Shown: in pieces, positions 12,034 to 23,370 of the stretch
Numbering within the stretch: position 1 is the first letter of the stretch
Layout: every line of letters starts with the position of its first letter
DNA from: Rhabditoides inermis
Taxonomy: Eukaryota; Nematoda; Chromadorea; Rhabditida; Rhabditidae
Direction: 5' to 3'
Assembly: GCA_963966185.1 (NCBI GenBank)
Contig: CAWZYM010000302.1
Location: 214,501-278,500 of the forward strand
Length of the DNA: 64,000 nt
Notes under the pieces: generated by a model
Seen by the model: only the letters and a program-made list of their open reading frames with translations
What the model was told of the DNA's origin: nothing
Databases searched by the model: none
Position numbers and translations under genes: made by a program

Positions 12034-14949
12034 CTACAGGAGTCCTTGCCTCTTGAGATCCTCGTAAGTGCGGCGGTTGACGACGTTTCCCTTCGAGTCC
12101 TCGAACTCCTCGTGCACGTCCGCATCCCACTTCTGCTCCTCCTGAAAAAAAACAGATGAATCCAGGCAAAATAAGTTTCAAACAATGTGCAAGTACTCGT
12201 AAAACATGACAATGATAATCTTTTCTACAGCTCTCAGCACAAAGAAACGAACCTATAAACATACGACTACAGCAATCAAACGCACCTTCTCGACCTTCAT
12301 CTTGTTCCACAGCTCGAGGGCGTCGGCAATCTTGGTGATGTTGGCAAAGTGGGCAGTGTTCGGAATGCCCAGACAGCGCATGCCGTGCGAGTGGCGCCAC
12401 TCCTAGAATGAGACATACATAAATTAGGTTAAACTTATACAACTACAAACTACAGATCTGTCAGTACACAGATCGTTAACAGCAAAATACTCACAAAACA
12501 CATTTCATCAAGATAATTACACTATTCGTAAAATATTGGAAACAATGCACTCGCTCAATTTCTTCTTCACTATAAAACAACAATGGAAAAATCGAATATA
12601 GAACGTACGTTGAAGTGTCGCTGAAAGGCCTTGGGTCCCTTGTACTTCTGGTTTCCACAGATCTCACACGAATACGACAAGTTCAAGCCGTGCAGCTTAT
12701 ACAGCCAGTACGGGATCGGCTTGCCGTCCCAGCTAAACAAGAAGATAAGTACTACAGTAACCAGAAATAACAGTACTACTCCCTTCTACTCACCCGAGGG
12801 GAAGGTTCTTGGGGTTGTAGGGAACAGAGTCGTCCACCTCCTCCTCGCTCTCGTACGCGACATCCTCCTGCAAGCCATACCTAGTTCTTCCCCTCTCTCT
12901 CTCCATCCCTGCCTCTCTCTTTCTCTCTCACTCTCCTCTCTCTCTCCCCCCCCCCCCACCTCCTCCTCGTCGTCGATCTCTCCGGCCGCCCTGGCCTGCT
13001 TCCTCTCCACGTTCTCCTTCGTTGCTTCTCGCTCCTCCGACAGAAGATCCGCCAGCCTGAAAAAACACAGTGATGCAGCATACTACTCCACAAACGAAGA
13101 GCAAACGACCATGATATACTGGAAAGCAATGGTCACGGAATGACGAATTCTGTCAAAAAGTAAAAAGAATGCAAACCAAACTTTAAACATCAAATCACTC
13201 ACCTCTTGCACCTGGCCTCTGTCTGTGCGAGTCGCTTCTCGCGCTGCTGCTCCTCAAACACAACAGTCAACTACCACTCCTTTCTCACATTAGTCCCTCT
13301 ATCCCCTCTCTCTCTCTCTCCCCCGTACCTTATCTCCGTCCTTCTTCATCAGCGCCTTCTTCTCCAGCTCACTCAGTCGGTGGCCCTTCGTCGCGAACAG
13401 ACGCTCAGAACGCTCCTTCAGAGTACTGCAACAAGCAAGCAAGTGCCGGTGATTAATCATGCATCACAATTAAAAAAAAAACTGTTTTAGCCTATAACAA
13501 ATACGTACCATACGCTATTGGTAAAGAAACGTCGCAATTGACAACAATAGATAATACAGTTGTAATAATTATAAGAGGAAATGAAAATATAACAATGCAA
13601 CGCACCCTCCGCACTTAAGTCCCATAGCCTGGAGAGCTCCCTTGAGCCTCTCCAGTCCGAGTGCCTCCAGATCGGCCGCCGTCTGGTACTCGGCCAGGTC
13701 CACCTCCGACGCCTGAACAGGAGGGTGTCATCCAGACTCGTTGCAGACCTCTCTCACCTGCACTCCAGCCTTGTTGGCCGTGCTCTCCCATCCAGCCAGA
13801 GTGCCCAGGTTCCACGAAGATTCACAGATCTGCTCCGCCTGAAAAAAATCAGATTCAGAAGCAAAACGGAAACGCGCTTACAACTAATACCAACATCTAT
13901 TCAATCTAGAGCTGTGATAGTGAACAAAAACATAATTTCACTACGGTCCGCATTCGCATCCCCACCTTGCCCATCTCGTCGTCCATCTCGAACAGAGGGC
14001 GGGTGCGAGTGACAAACGAGCGGAGGTAGTCCTCCAGCAGCTGCAGGTACTCCCTGGAAATAAGGAGCACAATAAGTAACAAAACAAAAGATGCTCACTT
14101 GTATGCTCCCGTCTTTTTGGTCGTCTGCCTGGGAATGTCGGCGAAGCGGTCGAACACGCTAATGTACGTCACGTAGTCGACACGCTGAAAGTCAAGTCAA
14201 ATGAAGAAAAATACGTTTCACGAAATAAATACACGAAATATGAGTGTATATGTGGTAATTTGTTAAACAAAGCAGCAGCTAACTTATCCTCTCTCACCTT
14301 GATGGCCTTGAGGTTGAGGAATGAGTTGAAGACGTTGTGCATGTCGAGGAACCGACCGTAGCCTTCCTCGTCAGTGAATTCAATCGTCTAAAACAAAAAA
14401 TACAATGATTCACTAGCTGATACGAAATATAAATAAAACAATAGCTCACATCCTTCTCGATTCTGTCGGGATCCTCGAGCACCTCGTTGAGTCGCTGGAA
14501 CTCGACCGACAGAGGCTCCGCAATCTGAAAAGATGGAATACGAATATGATCATCTTCCCAACAACAATCCCTTGAAAATCAGCACACACAATAAAACCCA
14601 TACCTCATCGGGGTTCCTCTTGTGTGCCTCCTTGAGCTGCTTCAGTCGGGAGTAGAACTCTGCGAACTCGTTGGGCCCGGCGACGGCCTCCAGCTCCAAA
14701 GTACGCGCCCTGTCCGCATCCACGTACAGCTCCGCCAGCTGCATCGACGCCTCGTGACGACGCTCAAATATATCGATTACTAAAATCCAGACTATTTTGG
14801 CTTACGTCGACAAGAGCCTTGACGCGGTGGTCCGAGTTGATGCGCATCTTGTGCGTCTTCTTCTCGGCAAGAAACTCCTTGACGACGGCGTCGGTGAGCC
14901 GCTCGCGCTCCTCGTGCAGCTTCCTCTGCTGCTCGAGCACCGACTCCAT
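12034..14949 (-). CDS. SF3A3: Splicing factor 3A subunit 3 (SF3a60)
   Basis: SF3a60 is part of the SF3A complex of the U2 snRNP, needed for branch-site recognition in the nucleus. Exons from the ATG at 14949 lie near 14805-14949, 14604-14757, 14458-14526, 14300-14389, 14100-14187, 13968-14054, 13760-13840, 13606-13713, 13331-13427, 13202-13247, 12960-13058, 12796-12868, 12612-12734, 12286-12403 and 12034-12142. The N-terminus ([18 protein letters not shown]) and the segments [35 protein letters not shown] and [20 protein letters not shown] match the family along its length. The C-terminal matrin-type C2H2 finger is intact (CEICGN...[20 protein letters not shown]), followed by [13 protein letters not shown] and the usual end [10 protein letters not shown]. 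All exons seem present, so the gene is probably functional. Confidence 0.97.
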
Positions 14950-15675
14950 GCTGAAACGGCCTGGGTGAGGGAGGGAGAAGGGGCTGCACAAAGCTGTTTG
15001 AGACGGGGAACGCCTGAACGACCAATCATTAGAGCATGGGTTCGATGAACGCGAGCAGGTATTTCAATACATTAATACGGCTCAGTATTTGTAAAACGCA
15101 TAAACAAGAAACAAGAATTATGTTTGTACGAATACGAAGTGAGGCGAGGAAACAGTTAATTGGAATGGACGTTGACAATGCGCGTCTGCGATGATGACGG
15201 AGGGTGACAACGACGTATACACAGGTGTATGATGATAGGGAATCTTTGAACATTACATTGAATCGGATATAAACAGTGAAAACAACGATATAAACAAAAC
15301 CATCAACAAAATTTGAATCGCCTTGGCAGCGGCTCAAGAAATATACGTTGTAATGAAAACGGCAGAGAGGAACAACGTACGATAATATATGCAAATATTT
15401 GTTTTATCGTAAACTAAAATATATTTCTTTGTTATTTGGTATTCATAACGTTATTAAAAATCAATGAAGTTGCGTGCACAACAAAAACAAATTGAATAAT
15501 CACCAATTACTAAATATAAACTGTTTCACTTACGTATTTTACTGTGTGAACTAGCGAGATATCAGAGAGTGCCCGACGACGAGACTGCAGATGAAATCCT
15601 CTCACTGCTCATTCTGAAGTGTGCTTCAATCGTTTTCTTTTTCTCGCGGATGTTTCATCTTTCATTGGAGGTGTT
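14950..15675. other. Intergenic, divergent promoter region
   Basis: About 725 bp between the start codons of SF3A3 (minus) and the plus-strand zinc-finger gene. No further gene or clear motif is visible; both promoters are expected here. Confidence 0.5.
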
Positions 15676-17253
15676 ATGGCTCGCTACCTGGTGGCCACGC
15701 TTCCCGACAACCCTGTCGTCGAGTCCATTCTCAAGGTAAAACATCGTCTCCTCCCCTTCTACCTACCGTAACCATGTGTTCTAGTTCTGTTTGGCTCACT
15801 CCCTCAGCAATGTGTGCTTCGTACAAGATGTGGTGCACGACAAGGAGTTGGATCAGCTTCGGCAGATGCGATCCCATCCGAGCTACGATCCACATGAGTA
15901 CAAGTCGGAGCTATCCACCCCCGTTCTTCTGTCAGCAGTGAAGATGGAAACCTCACCGGATACACCACAGCCGGAACAGCTCAGTCCCGTTGTCAAGTTG
16001 GAGGAGGAGCTTATTCCCACTCCGCCCACGCTCGTCCTTCAGACGCACATCAAGACCGAAGAACCAGAGGTGAGGTGTTAGATACTTGCACCGCTTTGTT
16101 CCATTATTTGTATCGCACCCTTTCACAGGTGGAAGTGTATGATGTATCGGACGACGAGCCGTCCCTTTCTTCGGCTTCCTATGAGAAGAATATATACGAG
16201 ACTATGGGCGTGAAGAAGTGGAAGAAAACGACTGTGAGCAAGAAGAGGGAGGAGCGCCAGTGTCAGGTATCACTCTGATCACACTCTTCACCTTTCGTTC
16301 CAGCTCTGCGGGGAAATCCCTGGCAGCCCCTACTATGTGTCGCAAATGAAGCTGGAAGACCACATGTCGACCCATCTCGATCCTAGGCTTGTCAACCGAT
16401 TCGTCTGTCTCCATCCCGACTGCACGTTCTCATCGCACCGTGCGTCGCCCAGTCTTTCCCCAACCCTTCCTGTTTCAGTCTGGTCGGATAAGACGAAGCA
16501 CAAGAAGGAGTGTGTCACGTCTGGCTTCAAGGACTCGACACGCGACAACATGACGTTGCTGGCTGAGATACGCCGCGTGTTCCACCTCTGCTTCCCGCAC
16601 CGCACCGTACCCTACGCCAACAGGGTTAGCGCTTCTTATCATTTGTATATTCTGTTTGCGCACAGCTCAACATTTCTCGTCAAAAACATTGTGTTGTCTA
16701 ATAGTTGTACAGTACCCTACACTGTTGGACAGTGAACATTAACATTTCTTCTCGCGTTCACAGTTCCTATTCGCACAGCTGTCACCACAACTAGCTAGCA
16801 TAGTGGTAACGCTCTCGCTTGGTAGGAATGAGTTAGCCCTTATGTGACACTCCGCGTTTTTGGACAATCTGCGCACACCAGACTCACATGCAAGAGTTTG
16901 AAACAGTGGTGGACAATCTGCGCACATGACGAGGTTGACCCTTTTCAGCCAGGTATTGTCTTGTGGACTGTGTCTAGCGGGTTCAATCCCCTCCGGTCAC
17001 GAAATGTTTTGTCATTTTGAAAACCTCATTGAAAAAACTCTGATCTTTCTCTAACCATCCTAATGTCTCTCATGAAAAGAGTGGCACTCATTTGCGAGCC
17101 TAATGTGTTGTGAAGGTGGGTTGTGATGGCGGTGCGCGGCCGCTCCCTCGCGTGGAGGACTTGTACTGCTCCTCGATCGCCGCCAACTGCAAGTCGACCT
17201 GTCCGCCGCTGCGACGCGATCCTGCCGACATCCAGAGATGCAAGTGCACGGTA

Positions 17254-17297
<44 letters not shown>

Positions 17298-17781
17298 GGG
17301 AGAGAGAGAGAGAGACTGAGATGAAAAACGTTTTCAGCAATGTCATGCCGTGATGCGCGAGGACTCGTGGTCCCTTCTGATGCAACATGTCGTCCACGCA
17401 CATGTCGATGTGAACCGGTGCAGCTGCGGACACGCCATGATCAGTCAGTACGACAATGCTCCGTTCAACCCTTGCGTTTCTTTGATCGAGTTCATTTCAG
17501 GTGACTCGGCACGAATGAAGAACACTATGCATTGCGGAGGAATCGTGCAAGACCTGGATGATACCCAGGAGCGCATTCGAAACATGCTCAGCGTCTGCTT
17601 CCCCTACGCTACGTCTATCGCGTCGGTAAGTGATGCACTGTCGTCTCTTTCAATCGCAATATAGGCCGTCACTCCCGCTGCGACGATGGATGAGTGTTCC
17701 CTTGACGATCCGAAGACACATCCCCTGGAATGTGTGGCTGTATCCTTGCATGGTTGTGAGAAGGAGGAACTTATGAACTGA
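15676..17781 (+). CDS. Nematode zinc-finger protein with paired fingers and CFP-helix modules, paralog 1
   Basis: Exons are near 15676-15735, 15783-16069, 16129-16265, 16303-16440, 16490-16624, 17116-17250, 17338-17443, 17502-17625 and 17665-17781. The N-terminus MARYLVATLPDNPVVESILK then FC matches the paralog at 23371, including an intron at the same codon. An acidic, proline-rich spacer with EEELIPTPPT and EVYDVSDDEPS follows. Two modules can be seen. The first has CQLCGEIPGS...HMSTH and CLHPDC...HKKEC, then the helix LLAEIRRVFHLCFP. The second has CTQCHAV...HVVHAH and CSCGH...MHC, then ERIRNMLSVCFP. The pairing of a C2H2 with a C2HC-type finger and a terminal C-F-P is not a family I can name. 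A tRNA-derived repeat sits in the long intron 16625-17115. DNA or RNA binding is inferred only from the fingers. Confidence 0.78.
16790..17105 (+). repeat. tRNA-derived SINE, copy 2, interrupted
   Basis: The A-box part TAGTGGTAACGCTCTCGCTT and the B-box part GCGGGTTCAATCC are separated by about 150 bp of foreign sequence. That insert itself contains a repeated GGACAATCTGCGCACA. The SINE body from about 17000 (GTCATTTTGAAAACCTCATT) to the end near 17105 matches the copies at 1195 and 33750. It lies in an intron of the zinc-finger gene. Confidence 0.65.
17248..17314. repeat. GA microsatellite
   Basis: A GA run with GGGA interruptions, starting right after a splice donor of the zinc-finger gene. 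Confidence 0.9.
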
Positions 17782-17929
17782 CTTGAAATGCTACTCGACT
17801 TATCATACAGTATCATGCAGTTGGCCCACTTTCGTGTGAAGGTCACATTCTCATTCGTTGTTATTTTGTTATTGTTGTTATATATTATTATATGCTACGT
17901 ATCGCTCTATTACGTTTTGAGATAAATTT

Positions 17930-18495
17930 ATATTATTATATTTTGCTAGACAACGCAGTTGTTGAAGTAAAATATTTATTATGATATAGAGAGGGAACTA
18001 TTACAATTGCTTATTCCTGCTTTAATCGGCAACTCACAAAGGGACTAGAGAACAAAAAATTTGGAGAATACAAATTTCGCGCCATTGTGCCTGAGCCGCG
18101 GCCCGGGCCGCGCGATGTCAATGACGCGCCGTTTTGACGGTCTCTAGTCACTTTTCCTGCAGTGAGGAGGAGGCAATGTGACATAAGATTCACATGGGAT
18201 CTAAAGAGAGAAGTGAGCTCATTACAATGAAAGCTCGTTCTCCTCCTGCAGAGACAGAATAGGCTTCCAATGCCAATAGGAAACCAACAAATAAATCAAT
18301 TAAGAACGACAGTATAACCGTACAAATAACTGATTGGATCAAAAAAGGGAGGGAGAATAGCATTCGAACATGAAGAGGGAAACCATTGTTCGGTAAGCTA
18401 TTCGGGCGGGGATTTGTAATAGTTCCCTCTCTATATCATAATAAATATTTTACTTCAACAACTGCGTTGTCTAGCAAAATATAATATTATAATAC
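17930..18495. mobile_element. MITE-like foldback element
   Basis: About 80-bp arms at 17930-18010 and 18412-18495 are inverted copies of each other. They include GCTAGACAACGCAGTTG and ATAGAGAGGGAACTATTACA. The left subterminal 185 bp (about 18000-18165) is nearly identical to the inverted sequence at 22935-23095 at the far end of the next element, so this looks like a short derivative of the same family. It has no coding capacity. Confidence 0.7.
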
Positions 18496-21400
18496 AGAGA
18501 GGGCAACTATTACAATTGCTTTTACGAATCAGAACCAAGCAGTGACCACAATATGGCCTGTTCTGTCTCTGTGTGTGGAGAGCGATAGAACTCTCACTGA
18601 TTCTCACAGACAAACGTAAAGCGGAACCGCGTTCTGCGAGAGCTACTCGCTCCATAATCGTTATACCCAGTGATATGAAGGATGTAGTGTATAATTCCTT
18701 TCCCACTAGCGTAAGGGCGTATTCTTCACACAACCGTGCAAAGATATTTGATCATAGCTACACGAATAGATCAAAGTATTGAACCGAACCTTATGTTTAG
18801 GACCCACCCTCGGCCAAAGGTGCATTGTATCGCACCCGCTAGGGTTTGGAGAGAAGAGATGACGTGACAAATCACATAACACCTGTTCAGATTTGTCCAG
18901 AAATGTAGAGAGGTTCACTCCTTACACACTTTGACTGGAAAAGAACATGTTTGAAGAAACGTGTTCAACCAACCAACCATGGTCCGGTCCAGGTTACCAC
19001 TACCACGTAGACTACCTCACGTGTTCCTCGCCTCGTCTGCCCCCCCCCCTTTCCATGAGGCAGGGAGCACGTAATAAGGACGCATTGAGAAGGAACATAG
19101 AGAGTCTTTCTAGACTTGACAACCAAATCATGATGCCCTAGCAATCCAGATTGCACATTGTTAGGATCTAGGCGATCTAGGCCAAATAGCCACATTGAGG
19201 ATCGTAAAACAAAACCACATAGAATGTATATTCATAGTGAATGTAATGTCAATGTCACGTCATGCCTATTGTACGCCATCCATCTGGATTTCAACAGATT
19301 GATTGAGCCCTTCGTGTGCATCAACCTTCCATGATATTACACAGAGAAGGAGTTCTGGACGCATTATACCACAATATCCGAACAAGGAATAGAGGCATTG
19401 TTTGGCTCGGGTGCTGCGAACACAAGCGCGTTCTTCCGAACACTACACCACGGCAATTCACAGTGAACAAAGAAAATTCGACGCGCGGCGCGTTCCGCCG
19501 AGGAATCATTTTCCTCAAATTGCCACGCACTCTCGCGCACTCTCGTTTCTTTTCCACGCTCGCGCCGTCTGCCGTCTCTCAAATCGCGGGTTCTCTCGCG
19601 CACTCTCTGTCTCAATCAGTAGAATGCGTCTCGAAACGAAACCGCTCTAAAACGATTTGTCATCATGCAGCTTCTGTTCACTTGTGAATTGCCGTGTACA
19701 CGGTTAACGACCGTCCAATGCAACCCTAACTGGCTGATTTGACTTATGTATCCATACATGAAGGGAATGGGTAAATAATCATATCCAAGTGAAGTGATGT
19801 CAATTTACTTCGCATAATTTGAAGTCCAAATTGTAGCTCTACTTGAGCAACATCACTCTGATGTACTACACAAACGGACCGTGTGAGACAAGAAAGAAAG
19901 ACGCATCAAGCGTTTTCGGCGTACACCACAATGTCGTGTAAGGGTCCCTGTTTCCCTGGCTCGGTTCTACTTCATATTCAAGGATACTGACCAAGCGGAG
20001 ATAGTATGGTAATTATAATTACCCTACGGCCTCTGACCAATTCACGCGACATTCGACACCGCATCCATGGTAATTATGTCCATCATACTTGGAACAGTAG
20101 ATGTCTGGGCCGAATAGCACCATCAGTGAATAACAATCGCGCCACAAACCGGACGTGTCGTGTCAGTTCAGCGACCAGGTTTGCCGGAAACATTTTAAAA
20201 ACACATGTCCGCTAACGTAACGAAACCTGTGATCTTCTGATCTCTACCTGATCATGCTGTGGTACATGCTGTAGATAAAATGAGGTTCATTTCATCAGCA
20301 TATGAGACGCGTATGCACCCTGTCACACACATTCATATCGTCGAAACCGTGCGCAGGTGAACCGAATGCCACGGGACCGAGCTCGAATTATCCGAGCTCG
20401 CTACGGAATCGAATTGTGTTTAATCTCTCAAAGAGATAAATGAATCACACTTCAATAGTCGGGTTAGTCTCACATATAATCCACATTATATCCATACGGG
20501 ATGGATTTTTGGCACAGTTCCGCATCGCATATGAGGGAAACTATGTTATTGTCATTGTGTAGAGTAGGGCGGCCAGGCGGGCTCATTGAGACTGTGTCCT
20601 GGTAATGATAGCCATAATGGACGTAGTCACCTCTACTCTTACAAATGCGGTAGGCCCACAATAAACCTGTCTGAAACAGGTGTTCATTAACTTATGTTTT
20701 AAGTAGCCAAAACTTTCCCGACAAGGGGCGGGCCTAACAGTGGTAAGCGGGCGAGGCCAGAGTGAAAGGTTAGTTCCACAAACGTAGAGGCCAAAACGGG
20801 CATCTACATCTACCCTTTGCCATGCGGCTTCGATGCGGATGCTGCCCTAGTGGAGTGAGCCTTGACTTGCTCCTCCACTCAACCCATTTCAACCCTGTCT
20901 TCAACCATCTCGCGATGGAGCTGGACCCGATATTCATCACAAGGGGTATGGTGTAGGAGATGAACAATCCGGTTTCTCCTTCTCGGATGTCTACCGTCCT
21001 CCTCAAATACTCCTTGAGGCATGTCAATAGGCAGACCACCTTCTCGTCCTAGGCCGTGAAAGGATGTCCAAGATTTCTCTTTTTCTGCTTATCTTATTGT
21101 CTTACAGTATATCGCTGTTGTATATTGTTCGCAATAAATACCAAGCGGAATCGAATCCATGACCTTGTAAACAGATAGAAAGATAACCATCACAGAAGCA
21201 CTCATTACCGAAGTACTATTGAGTTACTCTGAATCCCTTTATCATAGGACCATAAGTGGACATGCATATCCGAGAGATGAGAACCAATTCATTATGTTCA
21301 CCAATTGGAATTGGGGAAACGTTGGTCGAACCTGCGACCATCCACGTTCTAACCGACCAAGCAATGGCGGCTGAACCAGCAGGGGCACGTACACTCATAC

Positions 21401-23124
21401 AGGTGTCACCAAATTCTAGCAACATTCCTTTCTATGCATTCACCACGTTGCTACAGTTGCTAATCGCAACTACATACATTTCACTCTGATGCAGGGAGTA
21501 GAAGTCTTGCTTTGCATACGATAAGTAATGTACTATACAACGTACATTTCATAATGCCATGCTTGTATGCGAGCGTGCAAAGTGTGCATGAGAGATGCGC
21601 TACTGCATACTTTATCAGAGCTGTGAGCTGAATGAGGATTATCAATCAACCATGAAAACCATGTTCCCTTGCTCTCACTGCGGGTTCGTTACACGCACTT
21701 CTCCACAGGCTCGAAAGTGGTCATTCATGACCCGGTCCGGTACGCGCATGACTAAATCCGAAATCGGAGATCTCAGAATAGCGTTGATCGAATACCACGG
21801 GTAAAAGGGGAGCGCATGCTATGTGTATAGCCCACTATCTAATAGGCTTCGTGCTTTGTAGTTCAACAACATCGGAACCCTTCATAGCAGAATTCTCAAA
21901 TCTGTAAAACAGAATTGATATAATTTGTGTATATCCATACATCTTTTGCAACTGCCGACCTAATGTGTTGCGCACAATTAAGCCCGAACCTCGAAGCTCT
22001 TACTGCCACTTGGTTTAGCCAAACCAAGGAAAAGTAGGTAACGTTTCCATTATGCGTTGTGGGGGTTTTTTTTCCTTCTTCTTCCCTTCATGGATCACAA
22101 ACTGCTGTGTGATCGATTACTGACCTACAGTATTCCACGAAACAGACAACTGGTGATACTAGACCGCCTTGCAGTACGATATCATGGGACCGTTACCATA
22201 GGCCTCATCCGTGTATTCATGAATCACTAGACACGTGACAGCTAAGGCCGTCACCAATCGACTGTAGACAACGCAAAGTGTGTCGTTTTTATCAAACATT
22301 GTTTGATAATCAATTGGTATGGAACATCCTATCCCCAGGAATTGTGTCATGATTCTGGTACTCCGAGACCATTATGATAAAGAGGTATGCCTCTTTTCTA
22401 CGCATCTCAACAATCTGCGAGAGCAGAACACTACAGCGCTAGACTGAGTGTAGCTTGATTGATCTTTGTAGCGGCCGCATTGGGCGAGCTACTCCCCACT
22501 GCCACTAACCAAGGGCAACATCGATCGAAGCGATCGGGGGCGCAGGCGCAATCAAGGGAGGGGTGGACTGTGAGCACTAGACTACCTCGTCATGCTCTGG
22601 ATCTGTCCACGCACAGCATAACACTGTGACACTCTGCTACTTCCCTGGGGAAGAGCGAAACCCGCAAACAGAGTGATGGAAGTGAGGCTAGGCCTACACA
22701 ATAAAGGCAATCTGCCGAATGCACTCGCAAGTGACTGACATCATCCGAGTACAAGTACTACGGAATAGCCGTAACAAAAACGGCCAGCAAACAAACCAAC
22801 AGAAAATATAAATACAAGTACACGTGAGTTCAGGTAACTCTGCTCCGTTCCTACCCGAGTATAGCTAATCGATAACGATTAGCACCCGAGGAGAAACAGA
22901 GACCGAAACGAGTCACCATTCGCCGACGACTCACAAAGGAAAAGTGACTAGAGACCGTCAAAACGGCGCGTCATTGACATCGCGCGGCCCGGGCCGCGGC
23001 TCATCAGGCACAATGGCGCGAAATTTGTATTCTCCAAATTTTTTGTTCTCTAGTCCCTTTGTGAGTTGCCGATTAAAGCAGGAATAAGCAATTGTAATAG
23101 TTGCCCTCTCTGTATTATAACATA
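18486..23124. mobile_element. 4.6-kb DNA element with inverted repeat ends, no recognisable transposase
   Basis: Left end TTATAATACAGAGAGGGCAA, continuing into CTATTACAATTGCTT, recurs inverted at the right end (23087-23124), giving a terminal repeat of about 35 bp. The interior shows no coherent coding frame and no transposase that I recognise. It contains tRNA-like stretches on the minus strand near 21125-21200 and 21315-21395 with B-box-like GGTTCGACC or GATTCGATTCC. The element lies exactly between two paralogous zinc-finger genes. It may be a non-autonomous element or a composite. Confidence 0.6.
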
Positions 23125-23370
23125 CCCTGATAGTAACTTTTCAACACAAATACATATTACCTTGCGAGAGCGACGAGAAGCAGTGCGCGACCGAGTGGTG
23201 AGAGAGACGCAGGGTGGTGCACACAACTCGAACCGATGCCGCGCCTCGCGCCACTATTGATCGGGCTGTGGTGAGCGCTCGTCCCGTTGTCTTTTTGTTT
23301 GTTTATTTATTCATTTTACATGTTGCTATGTTCCAGTTCTATGATATGACTTCTAATCGTTCCAGTCTCG

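Noticed and set aside
19316..19687. 123-codon plus-strand frame in the 4.6-kb element
   Set aside because: No domain, no splice support, and opposing frames of similar length are also open there.
21310..21400. tRNA-like segment on the minus strand
   Set aside because: A- and B-box-like words are present, but I could not draw a complete cloverleaf; left as a remark in the transposon entry.
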